The notes: generated by a model from the sequence alone, not told the origin. A DNA stretch of 64,000 nucleotides from Oscillospiraceae bacterium (GCA_017429325.1 JAFRPC010000055.1:1-64000); one strand, 5' to 3'. Positions 8,279 through 16,264 are shown, counted from the first letter of the stretch. Program-made: numbers and translations.

Positions 8279-8777
8279 CAAGCTGACCAAACAGGACATC
8301 GCTCTGATGGAGAAGGAGCTGGAGGACCGCCGCCTGAACATCCGTCCCAAGATCATGGAGGAGGTCAAGCGGACCCGGGCCTACGGCGATTTGAGCGAAA
8401 ACTACGAATACAAGGCCGCCAAGGACGCCCAGCGGAGCAACGATTCCCGGATGCGCTACCTGGAGAACATGATCAAAACCGCCCGCATCATCGACGAGGA
8501 CCAGGGCCGCCCCGGCGGCGTCAAGCTCTATGATAAGGTGACGCTCTGGCTGCCCGAGGACCAGGAGGAGATGGTGATCCAGGTGGTCTCCACGGTCCGT
8601 ACCAACCCCCGGGAGGGCCGCATCTCCTTAGAGAGCCCCCTGGGCAAGGCCGTCCTGGGCGCCCGGGTGGGCGAGGTGCTGACCGTCCGGGTCAACGATA
8701 CCTACTCCTACGATGCGGAAGTCCGCGCCGTAGACCCCGCCGCCGACGACGGCACCGCCCCCCTGCTGTCCTACTGA
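8271..8777 (+). CDS. greA: Transcription elongation factor GreA/GreB family
   Basis: Gre factors enter the RNA polymerase secondary channel and stimulate cleavage of backtracked RNA. The 168-residue product has the two-part structure: an N-terminal coiled coil whose tip contains DLSENYEYKAAK (acidic residues needed for cleavage), and a C-terminal FKBP-like domain ending around GKAVLGARVGEVLTV. It is slightly longer than typical GreA (about 158). It overlaps malQ by 8 bases, so translation is probably coupled, and a strong hairpin follows. GreA rather than GreB is assumed, as usual for Firmicutes. Confidence 0.9.
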   Translation: MHDKLTKQDIALMEKELEDRRLNIRPKIMEEVKRTRAYGDLSENYEYKAAKDAQRSNDSRMRYLENMIKTARIIDEDQGRPGGVKLYDKVTLWLPEDQEEMVIQVVSTVRTNPREGRISLESPLGKAVLGARVGEVLTVRVNDTYSYDAEVRAVDPAADDGTAPLLSY

Positions 8778-8788
8778 ACCGCATAAAA

Positions 8789-8834
8789 AGCACTGCCTCA
8801 ATCCAGCAAACGAACGCTGGATTGAGGCAGTGCT
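8789..8834. terminator. Bidirectional intrinsic terminator
   Basis: A perfect stem of about 19 bp (starting AGCACTGCCTCAATCCAGC) encloses a short loop. T-rich sequence follows on both strands, so it ends malQ-greA from the left and the transporter operon from the right. Confidence 0.95.
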
Positions 8835-8840
8835 TTCTTA

Positions 8841-10598
8841 TTACCATAATCCGTACTGTCCCGCCTGGGCTTCCCAGAGGCTGCGATAATAGGCACAGCG
8901 CTGCATCAGTTCGGCATGGCTTCCGATGTCGAGGACTTGCCCCTCCCGCATCACAAGGATCCGGTTGCAGATCTTCACCAGCCCAAGCCTGTGGGTAATG
9001 AGAAAGCAGAGCTTTCCTTCCGCACATTTTTCAAAGGCATGGTATAGGCCGCTCTCCTGTTCGGGATCAATGGCCGCTGTCGGCTCGTCCAGCACAAGGA
9101 GGTCTGCGCGTCGGTAAATCGCCCGCGCGATCGCCAGCTTTTGCCACTGCCCGCCCGAAAGCTCTGTTCCACCGAACTCCCGGCCCAGCATGGTTTCCAA
9201 ATGGATTTCCTCCGTTTCCTCCCGCGCAAAGCCCGCTGTCTCCATCGCCCATTTCATCCGCTCCGGATCCTTCAACTCGCAGTCGCTGAGGCCGATGTTC
9301 TCCGCTGCGGTCATCCTATATTGATTAAAATGTTGAAACAGGTGGGAGCTCCCCTTGCGGAGTTCCATCATTCCCGCGGACGCTCCGCCGGAAACAGACC
9401 CCGCCGAGGGTGCGTAAATCCCTGTCAGGAGCTTTGCCAGGGTCGTCTTTCCGCTTCCGTTTTCTCCCACAACGGCGACCCGATCGCCGCGCTCCGCTGT
9501 GAAAGTGACGCCGCGCAAGGCCTGTGTGCCGTCCGGATAGACAAAGCTCACATTCTGAACCGATACGGTGTCAAGCTCTGCCCGGTGGAGCACCGACCGC
9601 TCCTCTTCCTCCTCGGCCAAAAAGCCGGTATAATTCCGCGATAACGCAAGGGAGACTGAGAGCGCTCCGACGCGCTGCTGCACGATTTCCTCCATCTGGT
9701 CGTATGCGGTCCGCACGGAAGTCAGCACCGCCACAAAGGACGCCAGCGCGATTTGACGCTTCAGCACCAGCCACAAAAGCAGGGCGATCATGCCCAGAAG
9801 CCCCAGCATATTCAACAGGGAGGCTCCCATGTCGATTTTGAAGGCCTTTTTCCCGGTTTCAATCGTATAGCGGTTAAACAATTGAACCGCCTTCCGATAC
9901 CGTTCCCGGAAAAAGCCCCGGAGGCCGTGGATGCGGGTCTCCTTCGCGTATTCCTTGTCGCTCATGCAGGCTGCGTAGTATTGCTTTTGTCTGCGCAGAA
10001 CGGCTGTCTTGTCCTCCAACCTTGCGTACAGCTTCCCCTTCAAAAGCTGGGAGCCCAGAATCGGAAGGAAGATCAGCACCAGCATGGGGGGAAGCACCGG
10101 GTGCGCGTGATACAGATAGATGCCGTAGAGAATGAAATAGGGGAGATACAGGGTCAGAATGTCCATGATGACATGGACCGCTTTTCGAGTCCGAAAAGCG
10201 CCGGGATAGGCCTTTTCCAGCCTGTTCAGCAGCTCCGGCTTCTCGTACTCTATGGCAGCCAGCCGTCCGGCCTTCTTGTTGACATTGCCATAGAGGGCCT
10301 TTGCCGAGATTTCCGAGTAGATGTCTCCGTAGTATTCGGAAAAGCCCGCTGACGCCTCCGAAGTCAGATAGACCGCCAGCAGGGCAAGCATCCAGCCTGC
10401 CAGTGCTGCAAAGGGAAAGCGTTCTGTCTCTGATTCCAAAATGATTCTGAAAATCTGCTCCAGTACGATGGGCGTCGCGGCCAATGCCAGTCCGTTGACC
10501 ACAGACCAGAAATATTCCAGCACGAACATGCGGGGGCAGGCGCCGGCGACCTGGCGTATCATTTCAGGCCACATGCGATACCAAGGCTTGTTCTTCAT
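8841..10598 (-). CDS. ABC transporter, fused permease and ATPase (peptide exporter type)
   Basis: This is a half-transporter with an N-terminal six-helix membrane domain (about residues 1-330) and a C-terminal nucleotide-binding domain. Visible motifs are Walker A in GENGSGKTTLAKLLTG, the signature LSGGQWQKLAIARA, Walker B LLVLDEP and the switch histidine in LITHRLG. I use ATG 10598 because it follows GGAGAGG at good spacing and overlaps the upstream stop as ATGA; a GTG nine bases earlier is an alternative. It is the last gene of a five-gene operon with a second half-transporter, a radical SAM maturase, a PqqD-like protein and a small precursor. Export of the modified peptide as a heterodimer is the likely role. 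No peptidase C39 domain is present. Confidence 0.88.
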   Translation of the reverse strand: MKNKPWYRMWPEMIRQVAGACPRMFVLEYFWSVVNGLALAATPIVLEQIFRIILESETERFPFAALAGWMLALLAVYLTSEASAGFSEYYGDIYSEISAKALYGNVNKKAGRLAAIEYEKPELLNRLEKAYPGAFRTRKAVHVIMDILTLYLPYFILYGIYLYHAHPVLPPMLVLIFLPILGSQLLKGKLYARLEDKTAVLRRQKQYYAACMSDKEYAKETRIHGLRGFFRERYRKAVQLFNRYTIETGKKAFKIDMGASLLNMLGLLGMIALLLWLVLKRQIALASFVAVLTSVRTAYDQMEEIVQQRVGALSVSLALSRNYTGFLAEEEEERSVLHRAELDTVSVQNVSFVYPDGTQALRGVTFTAERGDRVAVVGENGSGKTTLAKLLTGIYAPSAGSVSGGASAGMMELRKGSSHLFQHFNQYRMTAAENIGLSDCELKDPERMKWAMETAGFAREETEEIHLETMLGREFGGTELSGGQWQKLAIARAIYRRADLLVLDEPTAAIDPEQESGLYHAFEKCAEGKLCFLITHRLGLVKICNRILVMREGQVLDIGSHAELMQRCAYYRSLWEAQAGQYGLW

Positions 10599-12391
10599 CT
10601 GTACCACCTCTCCTGCTCCGTGTACAGCGCGGCGTACAGGCCCTGCTGCCGCATCAGCGCTTCATGAGAGCCCTCCTCGCAGACCGCGCCGTCCTCCAAT
10701 ACAAGAATGTGGTCCACGCTCCGGATGCCGCCCAACCGATGGGTGATCAGGATGGAAATGCTGGCGTTTTTGCTGTGCTCTGCAAAGAGCTGAAAGATGG
10801 CCCGCTCATGGAGGGGGTCCAGGGCCGCGGTGGGCTCGTCCATAATCAGAATCGGCGCCCGCTTCAACACGGCCCGGGCAATGGCGATTTTTTGCCATTC
10901 GCCGCCGGAAAAGTCGATCCCGATCTCCTCCAAACGCCCCAGATTCGTCTCCAATCCCTCCGGGAGCCCGTCGAGCTTCTCCCGCAGGTCGAGAGAATCC
11001 ACAAGCTGCCAAATCGCGGATTCCTCCGGCGGAACGGGACAGCCCAGGGTCAGATTCTCCCGCACGGTCAACTGGTAGCGGGCAAAATCCTGGTATATGA
11101 CGGAGAACAGCCCTTGTTTTGTCTGCGCGTCCATGTCCCGCAGCTCTTTGCCGTCCACCAGGATCTCCCCGGTATAGCTCGTATAGAGGCCGGTCAGCAG
11201 CTTGATGATCGTGGTTTTGCCCGCGCCGTTTTTTCCCACGAGGGCATAGCTGCTGCCCTTGTTCAGGCGGAAGCTGACGTGGTTCAACACCGGCTGCTCA
11301 CAGCCCGGATAGCAAAACGAAACGTCGCGAAACTCGATCTGTGAGACCGTGGGGAGAACAAGCTGCCCCCTCTGCTCCGCCGCCGCTTCCGCCTGCTCCT
11401 CCGGAAGGTCCAGAAAACGCTCAAGGTCTTCGGCATATCTCTGATTTTCCTCAAATTTTTCCGCCAGGATAGCAAAGGACCAGGTCAGCATGGAAATGAT
11501 TTGCGCGGTGGTGGTGACGACGCTGACATAATCGCCTGCCGTCAAGTCTCCCCGGGAGAGGGGCAGCAGCATTCCGCCGTACAGCAGCACCGCAAAAACA
11601 GCGATTGCCCCGGTAAGCAGCTTGGTACGAATCATGTTCTTCTTTGTGGCCCACTTCATTTTCAGCCGCGCCTGCTCCTGGGCCTCGTCCCAGAGCTCCT
11701 GGACGTGAGGCGTATAGGCATACTGGGTGCGCTCGCCCACATAGTCCCGCTCCGACAGCACCCTGCGCAAATATCTGGATACTTTATAGTATTTCGTCGC
11801 CGCTTCATAGGCGGAATAGCTCTCGCCGCCGCATTTTTTCGCCACGGGCAAAATTGCCAGGAGGACGGCCAGCAGAAACCCGCCGCACCAGAGGTTCATT
11901 CCCGCAACCGCAAGCCCAACGAAGAGGATCCGCAGCAAACACTCCGCCAGCGCCATCAGGTTCTCGAAGGCTGCGACCATCCTGTCAGATTGGTCGTCCA
12001 TGACCCGGCACATAAGCTCGTAGTCCTCCGCGTTCTCCAAAACCGAGAAGCAGACCCTGCTCTTTTTTTCTATCAGTCTCCGCTCGTGGGCAGCGCTGAC
12101 GAGGGTGGAGAAATGGATGCTGAGATAGCTCATCAGCAGCTCCACAGCCTTTCCCAGCAGCAGCACGCCCACCAGCATTCCGGCAATCCCCAGCAGTTTC
12201 TCAGAGATTGCTCCCTGCCGCAGCTCCCGCAGGGCTTCGTCTACAAACCGCGCCAATATCAGCATTTTGGCCGTGGGCAGAAAGGCGCTGACAACGCGCA
12301 GCACAACAATTCCCAAGGTATGTGCGCCATCGTGCTTCAACGGAAACGCAAGGTACTGTTTCAGCCGGAGGGGTCTTCGCTCGCTTCTCAT
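10595..12391 (-). CDS. ABC transporter, fused permease and ATPase (partner half)
   Basis: This is a second half-transporter of 598 residues, same architecture: six-helix membrane domain, then an ATPase with Walker A GKNGAGKTTIIKLLTG, signature FSGGEWQKIAIARA, Walker B ILIMDEPTAALDP and LITHRLGGI. The catalytic glutamate after Walker B is present in both halves. ATG 12391 has GGGAGG upstream. The stop codon overlaps the start of the second transporter gene by 4 bases. Pairing of two such genes suggests a heterodimeric exporter. The substrate is inferred to be the product of the upstream precursor gene. Confidence 0.88.
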   Translation of the reverse strand: MRSERRPLRLKQYLAFPLKHDGAHTLGIVVLRVVSAFLPTAKMLILARFVDEALRELRQGAISEKLLGIAGMLVGVLLLGKAVELLMSYLSIHFSTLVSAAHERRLIEKKSRVCFSVLENAEDYELMCRVMDDQSDRMVAAFENLMALAECLLRILFVGLAVAGMNLWCGGFLLAVLLAILPVAKKCGGESYSAYEAATKYYKVSRYLRRVLSERDYVGERTQYAYTPHVQELWDEAQEQARLKMKWATKKNMIRTKLLTGAIAVFAVLLYGGMLLPLSRGDLTAGDYVSVVTTTAQIISMLTWSFAILAEKFEENQRYAEDLERFLDLPEEQAEAAAEQRGQLVLPTVSQIEFRDVSFCYPGCEQPVLNHVSFRLNKGSSYALVGKNGAGKTTIIKLLTGLYTSYTGEILVDGKELRDMDAQTKQGLFSVIYQDFARYQLTVRENLTLGCPVPPEESAIWQLVDSLDLREKLDGLPEGLETNLGRLEEIGIDFSGGEWQKIAIARAVLKRAPILIMDEPTAALDPLHERAIFQLFAEHSKNASISILITHRLGGIRSVDHILVLEDGAVCEEGSHEALMRQQGLYAALYTEQERWYR

Positions 12392-12510
12392 GTCTGTCCT
12401 CCCTTGGGTCCTTCAATCGCGGCAAAATTGCAGTCGCGGATTTCAGAGCGCCGGAACAAGCATTCGTCTCTTGACGCTCTTCTCCATTCTAATCATGCCC
12501 GCACGCAAAG

Positions 12511-13560
12511 TCAATCTGCGGATTCCGCCTCCTTGCCATAGAGCTCTTTTGTTACCCAAGTAAGTCTTCTATCCATCTCGCTGCAGGCGTAAAGGTCCCC
12601 GCTTTCCATGTATGCGTTGCCGGGACATTTGACGCAATACGCCCTGTCTTTACAGTTGCAGCAAGCAGGGAAGTCCTTTTTCCGCAGAGATAGCAAGTAT
12701 TTATGCGCCTCTGCCTTATTCCAAATCTCCCGCAGCGGTAATTCAAGAATGTTCCCGAATTTATAGTAGAATGTGTTGCAGGGAAACAGGTTGCCGTTGC
12801 AGTCAATAAATACTTGTGTATGAATCAAATTGCAAATATAGTCAGATTCATCCCACCCGATTCGGACCTTCTCCTGCATCCCTCTTTCATCCTGTTCTCT
12901 CCAAACTTCCTTTGTCTGCTCGTAGTTCAGTCCGAGTTCCATAGGCGTCAGATTGCCGTCAATTTTCGGCATGACATTGGGTGGCGCGAGATGCGAAAAA
13001 CCGTTTTCCTTCGCATAGTCATGCACCGCTTTCCAGTCGGCAAGATTCCGTTTCATGATTACATTTTTAATCTCACCCGGAATCCCATATTGTTTCACCA
13101 GGGCCATCGTGCGCAGGGTTTTCTCCAGGGAACCTTTCACCCCGGTAATGGCGTCGTGGACCTCCGGGTTCATGGAAAAGATTGTACAGGAGAATTGCGC
13201 GATATTCAATTCCTTCAGCTCCGCGATTTGCGCCTCCGTGGTACAGGTGGCGTTGGAGAAAAGGGTCACGCTGAAGCCCTTTCTGCGGGCATATCGGACA
13301 ATGTCCATAATGTCCGGGCGGAGGAACATCTCGCCCCCCGTCAGCAGCAGATACAGCGTTCCCATCTCATGGAGCTGATCCAAAATCGAAGTGATTTGCT
13401 CGTAAGTCAGGCCCGCTCCCGTATGGGCTGGAATATAGCAGTGCTCACACCGAAGATTGCAGCGGGTCAACAATTCAATGGTCGCGTTAACGGGAAGCGT
13501 ATTTTTGAATGCAACTTGAATTGGCTCGTTCGTCGTCCGGTTTTCATCCAGCAGCATCAT
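12511..13560 (-). CDS. Radical SAM/SPASM peptide maturase
   Basis: This is an iron-sulfur enzyme that uses S-adenosylmethionine to modify a peptide. The radical SAM motif CNLRCEHC gives C34, C38 and C41 (CxxxCxxC). A C-terminal SPASM region has cysteines in CNGNLFPCN, CCNCKDRAYCVKC and YACSEMD, expected to bind auxiliary clusters. The protein is 349 residues, or 348 from the second of two adjacent ATG codons; GAGGAGG precedes them. The start overlaps the stop of the PqqD-like gene by 4 bases. In known RiPP systems such pairs install thioether or carbon-carbon links on a small precursor. Which bond is formed here is unknown. Confidence 0.9.
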   Translation of the reverse strand: MMLLDENRTTNEPIQVAFKNTLPVNATIELLTRCNLRCEHCYIPAHTGAGLTYEQITSILDQLHEMGTLYLLLTGGEMFLRPDIMDIVRYARRKGFSVTLFSNATCTTEAQIAELKELNIAQFSCTIFSMNPEVHDAITGVKGSLEKTLRTMALVKQYGIPGEIKNVIMKRNLADWKAVHDYAKENGFSHLAPPNVMPKIDGNLTPMELGLNYEQTKEVWREQDERGMQEKVRIGWDESDYICNLIHTQVFIDCNGNLFPCNTFYYKFGNILELPLREIWNKAEAHKYLLSLRKKDFPACCNCKDRAYCVKCPGNAYMESGDLYACSEMDRRLTWVTKELYGKEAESAD

Positions 13561-13826
13561 TCTACCTCCTCAATCAGCCCCTGGTCTCTCAGGTTCTCCA
13601 GGGTCTCCACAATGGCAGCATGATCCTCCTCCAAATGCTCCGGGCGGGCAAGCTGCATCATAATTTCCTTTGTAGACATCCTCCGCTCAATACATTGCCA
13701 GAGCGGAACCGCATCCTCTTGCAGAATCAGCATCTCCTTTGTCCTCTCATCCACGACATAGACTGTATCAAGCAGAACCGTCCATGCTGCGCAGAGGCTG
13801 GGCCTCCATGTTTTCATCGTTATCAT
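13557..13826 (-). CDS. PqqD-like peptide-recognition protein (RRE)
   Basis: This 89-residue protein resembles PqqD-type RiPP recognition elements, small winged-helix proteins that bind the leader of a precursor peptide and present it to the radical SAM enzyme. The centre (TVYVVDERTKEMLILQEDAVPLW) has the typical beta-strand/helix pattern, and the C-terminal helix has ETLENLRDQGLIEEVE. ATG 13826 is used; ATG 13817 is possible and ribosome-site spacing does not decide. It lies directly upstream of, and overlaps, the maturase gene. Confidence 0.75.
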   Translation of the reverse strand: MITMKTWRPSLCAAWTVLLDTVYVVDERTKEMLILQEDAVPLWQCIERRMSTKEIMMQLARPEHLEEDHAAIVETLENLRDQGLIEEVE

Positions 13827-13896
13827 CCGCCTTCCCGCAAAAGGCCGACAGGATTAGAACCTTCGCGGCGCTTTCGCTTGTATTATTTTAGATACG

Positions 13897-13935
13897 ACGC
13901 TCTTTGCCGCAGCCTATGACTGCGACAAAGAGCGT
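13897..13935 (-). terminator. Strong hairpin between precursor gene and maturation genes
   Basis: A 16-bp stem starting ACGCTCTTTG with one G-U pair encloses a 7-base loop. On the minus strand it is followed by CGTATCTAAAATAATAC, not a clean U-run. Its position, 51 bases after the precursor stop, suggests a partial terminator or 3'-end stabiliser that keeps precursor mRNA more abundant than mRNA for the enzymes. Confidence 0.6.
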
Positions 13936-13986
13936 TGGTTCGTTCATGCACTCCGTATTATTGCGAAATACATGGAACTGACTGCA

Positions 13987-14088
13987 TTACATTAACGTAA
14001 GGGAGTGGCTGGCGCCATTGCACGCGCCCTGCTTGCACATGGGCTCATCAGCAATGATGGGCTTGGCCTTCGTAATCACGAACTGCAT
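13987..14088 (-). CDS. Small RiPP precursor peptide, 33 residues, two cysteines
   Basis: The ORF encodes 33 residues: a leader MQFVITKAKPIIADEP followed by a probable core MCKQGACNGASHSLTLM with two cysteines spaced CxxxxC. AGGAGGTG stands at ideal distance before ATG 14088. It is the first gene of the operon, followed by a strong hairpin, then the PqqD-like protein, the radical SAM/SPASM enzyme and two ABC exporters. That context is what marks it as a precursor. No double-glycine leader site is present. It has some similarity in size and layout to clostridial Cys-rich peptides matured by CcpM-type enzymes, but I do not recognise the sequence. The frame is open upstream, but the ribosome site decides for the short form. 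Confidence 0.75.
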   Translation of the reverse strand: MQFVITKAKPIIADEPMCKQGACNGASHSLTLM

Positions 14089-14373
14089 TGATTTCACCTC
14101 CTGCAAAAAGCTACGGGCGGACCGCGTTGGGCAGCGCGGCGCTCCCGCCTCAAAATCAAGACCCTGCCTCCGGGCTCCCGCTGCATCGCCGCCTTCTCCC
14201 GCAAGCGGGGTCTGCGGCAGCGCTTTGGTCAGCTCCGTTCTGCGCAGCCTTGTTTCAAGCTGAAGTATCCTTCCTCCCATGTCGCCCCGCAGCTGATGTA
14301 TCAGCCTGCTCCATATCGTTTTGCGGGCGACAAAAAAAGAAGATGATAAATAATTTATTATACCATTTCGGGA
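14089..14373 (-). promoter_or_regulatory. Long 5' leader of the precursor mRNA
   Basis: The consensus promoter upstream places the transcript start near 14374, so about 285 untranslated bases precede the precursor ATG. The stretch is GC-rich and has no gene I can support. It could hold regulatory structure, or a second promoter may lie closer. Confidence 0.4.
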
Positions 14374-14409
14374 TATTTTTATTATACCGAAATGGTATAA
14401 TTTTGTCAA
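14358..14409. promoter_or_regulatory. Divergent promoters with inverted-repeat operator
   Basis: Minus strand: TTGACA (14404-14409), exactly 17 bases, TATAAT (14381-14386), a perfect consensus promoter for the precursor operon. Plus strand: TGGTATAAT (14393-14401), an extended -10 for the XRE gene. Two 18-base arms, TTATACCATTTCGGGATA (14358-14375) and TATACCGAAATGGTATAA (14383-14400), form an inverted repeat with one mismatch. It covers the spacer and both -10 boxes, an ideal position for an autoregulated repressor. Confidence 0.85.
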
Positions 14410-14429
14410 CACTTATTTAGGAGTAATAT

Positions 14430-14642
14430 ATGCGGCTGCGGGAATTGCGAAAACAGCGGGGGATCTCTCAACTGAAGCTGGCAATGGATCTGAACCTGAA
14501 TCAGAACAGTGTCAGCCGGTATGAGACCGGAGAGCGGGAGGCGGACTATCGGACGCTGATCGCCTTCGCGGACTATTTTCATGTCTCTCTCGACTATCTG
14601 CTGGAGCGCACAGACGAGCCGGGCTTTTCTCCAAATAAGTAA
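14430..14642 (+). CDS. XRE/Cro-type helix-turn-helix regulator
   Basis: This 70-residue protein is a single HTH_3 domain: LRKQRGISQLKLAMDLNLNQ carries helices 2 and 3, and NSVSRYETGEREAD follows as in other family members. It probably binds as a dimer to the inverted repeat just upstream and represses both itself and the divergent precursor operon. ATG 14430 is preceded by AGGAG. There is no sensor domain, so the inducing signal is unknown. A repeat element follows directly. Confidence 0.88.
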   Translation: MRLRELRKQRGISQLKLAMDLNLNQNSVSRYETGEREADYRTLIAFADYFHVSLDYLLERTDEPGFSPNK

Positions 14643-14644
14643 AC

Positions 14645-14765
14645 GTATCTATTCAGTGCCGTAGGGGCCGATGCCTACATCGGCCCTACCTCCCGACTGC
14701 TGCCTGCAAACGAGGGCGGATGTGGGCATCCGCCCCTACGAAAAAGGGGGCGACTGAATAGATAC
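14645..14765. repeat. 121-bp MITE-like intergenic element, copy 1
   Basis: Terminal inverted repeats GTATCTATTCAGT (14645-14657) and ACTGAATAGATAC (14753-14765) are perfect. Inside are two GTAGGGG-type hairpins, one around GGGCCGATG and one around GGGCGGATG. Copies 2 and 3 are at 19642-19764 (opposite orientation) and 23205-23326. It has no coding capacity, so mobilisation in trans is assumed. Confidence 0.85.
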
Positions 14766-14784
14766 AAGTAAACAAGAAAAAACG

Positions 14785-14820
14785 AAACCGACGCCTCCCG
14801 ATCATAGGAAGCGCCGGTTT
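14785..14820 (-). terminator. Terminator of the infC-rpmI-rplT operon
   Basis: On the minus strand a 14-bp stem (AAACCGGCGCTTCC with two wobble pairs) is followed by CGTTTTTTC, 13 bases after the rplT stop. Confidence 0.85.
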
Positions 14821-14832
14821 GTTATTTGAAAA

Positions 14833-15207
14833 TTACTGCGCCTTCTTGGCGTCGTTGGCAGCCTTCTTGGCGGTCTCCACCAGGGTCTCGAAGGCCTTGG
14901 GGTCGGCGATGGCCAGCTCGGACAGGGCCTTGCGGTTCATCTCGATGCCGGCCTGCTTCAGACCGTACATGAACCAGCTGTAGTTCATGCCGTAGGGCTT
15001 GACAGCCGCGGAGATCCGGGTGATCCACAGACGGCGGAAGTCACGCTTCTTCAGCTTGCGGCCAACGTATGCGTAGGTGCCGGACTTCTTGACGGCCTGC
15101 TTGGCCATCTTGAAATGGGTGGACTTGCTGCCCCAGTAGGACTTGGCAAGCCGCAGGACCTTATTTCTTCTCTTGCGCGTCATCATTGCGCCTTTAACAC
15201 GTGCCAT
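14833..15207 (-). CDS. rplT: 50S ribosomal protein L20
   Basis: L20 binds 23S rRNA early in 50S assembly and represses its own operon in Firmicutes and other bacteria. The 124-residue sequence is fully recognisable: [19 protein letters not shown] at the N terminus, [13 protein letters not shown], and the C-terminal globular part with [19 protein letters not shown]. It is the last gene of infC-rpmI-rplT, followed by a strong terminator. Confidence 0.98.
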   Translation of the reverse strand: MARVKGAMMTRKRRNKVLRLAKSYWGSKSTHFKMAKQAVKKSGTYAYVGRKLKKRDFRRLWITRISAAVKPYGMNYSWFMYGLKQAGIEMNRKALSELAIADPKAFETLVETAKKAANDAKKAQ

Positions 15208-15226
15208 TTGTTTATCCTCCTATCTC

Positions 15227-15424
15227 TTACTTGTACGGAATCATCTTTTTGATGGCTTCCTGGTTGGTGACATCGGCGTAGGTGGTCGTGCGCAGACGAC
15301 GGGTACGCTTGGTGTCCTTCTTGGTGAGGATATGGCTCTTGAAGGCGTGTGCCCGCTTGACCTTGCCGGTCTTGGTGAGGTTGAATCTCTTCTTGGCACC
15401 GCTGTGGGTCTTCAGTTTCGGCAT
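15227..15424 (-). CDS. rpmI: 50S ribosomal protein L35
   Basis: This 65-residue basic protein with [17 protein letters not shown] at the N terminus and the typical [14 protein letters not shown] segment is L35. It lies between infC and rplT in the conserved order, 19 bases before rplT. Confidence 0.98.
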   Translation of the reverse strand: MPKLKTHSGAKKRFNLTKTGKVKRAHAFKSHILTKKDTKRTRRLRTTTYADVTNQEAIKKMIPYK

Positions 15425-15500
15425 AGTTGATTCTCCTTTTACGAATTGATGTTACGTTTGTGGATCAGGGCGGGCCGTCAAGGCGCCGGCCCCTGCAGAG

Positions 15501-15541
15501 CGGACGGCTGAGAGCCGCTGTGGACGGCTGAGAGCCGTCCC
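15501..15541. repeat. Two GGACGGCTGAGAGCCG-type hairpin units inside the infC-rpmI gap
   Basis: GGACGGCTGAGAGCCGTCC (15523-15541) is a perfect hairpin. A diverged copy lies at 15501-15520. The same family occurs at 21550-21800 and 30881-30964. Here it touches the infC stop codon, inside a ribosomal-protein operon. Confidence 0.8.
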
Positions 15542-16065
15542 TACTTTTTGTTTTCCGCCTTGGGGGAGAGGAACATGAACATGAACCGCCCCTCTAACTT
15601 GGGGTTCTTTTCCATATTGGCGACCTCAGAGCAGCCCTCCGCGAACTGGATGAGCAGCTGTTCACCGATGTTGGTGTGGGCCATCTCGCGCCCGCGGAAG
15701 CGGACGGAGACCTTGACCCGGTTGCCCTCCTTCAGGAACTTGCAGGCGCTCTTCATTTTGGTGTTGAGATCGTTGGTGTCGATGCCGGGAGACATGCGGA
15801 TCTCCTTGACCTCCACCACACGCTGGTTCTTGCGGTTTTCCTTGTCCTTCTTCATCTGGTCGAAGCGGAATTTGCCGTAGTCCATGATCTTGCAGACGGG
15901 CGGATTGGCAGTGGGCGAGATCTTGACCAGGTCCAGGTCCTGTTCTGCGGCCAGATCCAATGCCGCCTCGCTGGACATGATCCCTAACTGCGCCCCGTCG
16001 GGTCCGATGACGCGGAGCTCCTTATCCTGAATTTCTTCGTTGAGCTGATGGGCTAATTTAGCGAT
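15541..16065 (-). CDS. infC: Translation initiation factor IF-3, probable AUC start
   Basis: IF-3 prevents premature subunit joining and checks start codons. The protein shows QLNEEIQDKELRVIGPDG (N-domain), DYGKFRFDQMKK, and the C-domain with VKEIRMSPGIDTNDLNTK and VSVRFRGREM. GGAGGTG is followed after six bases by ATC, then codons for AKLAHQLNEE. An ATG or TTG start fitting the family is absent, and the only GTG lies within the ribosome site. An AUC start gives 174 residues, the usual size. Rare AUU/AUC starts are a known autoregulatory device of infC because IF-3 discriminates against them. First gene of infC-rpmI-rplT. Confidence 0.93.
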   Translation of the reverse strand: MAKLAHQLNEEIQDKELRVIGPDGAQLGIMSSEAALDLAAEQDLDLVKISPTANPPVCKIMDYGKFRFDQMKKDKENRKNQRVVEVKEIRMSPGIDTNDLNTKMKSACKFLKEGNRVKVSVRFRGREMAHTNIGEQLLIQFAEGCSEVANMEKNPKLEGRFMFMFLSPKAENKK

Positions 16066-16208
16066 GGAAAACACCTCCAATAAATACAACAAAAGCGGAT
16101 GCCGACTGCACCCGCACAAACACCCGGTACTCCCCCGGGAAATTCTGTGTTGACCTCTTTGCCTTTGGCGGGAGGTGAGGCGGCGCAGGCAGCCTTCTTC
16201 GTTTTCGC
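16066..16208 (-). promoter_or_regulatory. infC operon leader, candidate L20-type or attenuator structure
   Basis: About 143 untranslated bases precede infC. An 8-bp stem GCGGGTGC/GCATCCGC (16095-16115) is followed by TTTTGTTG, resembling a terminator, and CCCGG/CCGGG pairing is possible upstream. Firmicute infC operons have an L20-responsive leader; whether this is that fold needs a covariance search. Confidence 0.5.
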
Positions 16209-16214
16209 TCCGCT

Positions 16215-16243
16215 ATTATACAGGAGCGAAGCCGCTTTGTCAA
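16215..16243 (-). promoter_or_regulatory. Consensus sigma-A promoter of infC-rpmI-rplT
   Basis: TTGACA (16238-16243), 17 bases, TATAAT (16215-16220) on the minus strand: a perfect consensus promoter, fitting a ribosomal-protein operon. Confidence 0.9.
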
Positions 16244-16264
16244 GAGGAAAAATCAAAAAATTTT

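Noticed and set aside
13987..14412. 141-residue version of the RiPP precursor
   Set aside because: The frame is open upstream, but AGGAGGTG at ideal spacing marks the short start, and the upstream part crosses the promoter and operator.
14430..14642. XRE gene as phage repressor of a prophage
   Set aside because: No integrase, structural or lysis genes are nearby; its operator overlaps the peptide-operon promoter, which explains it fully.
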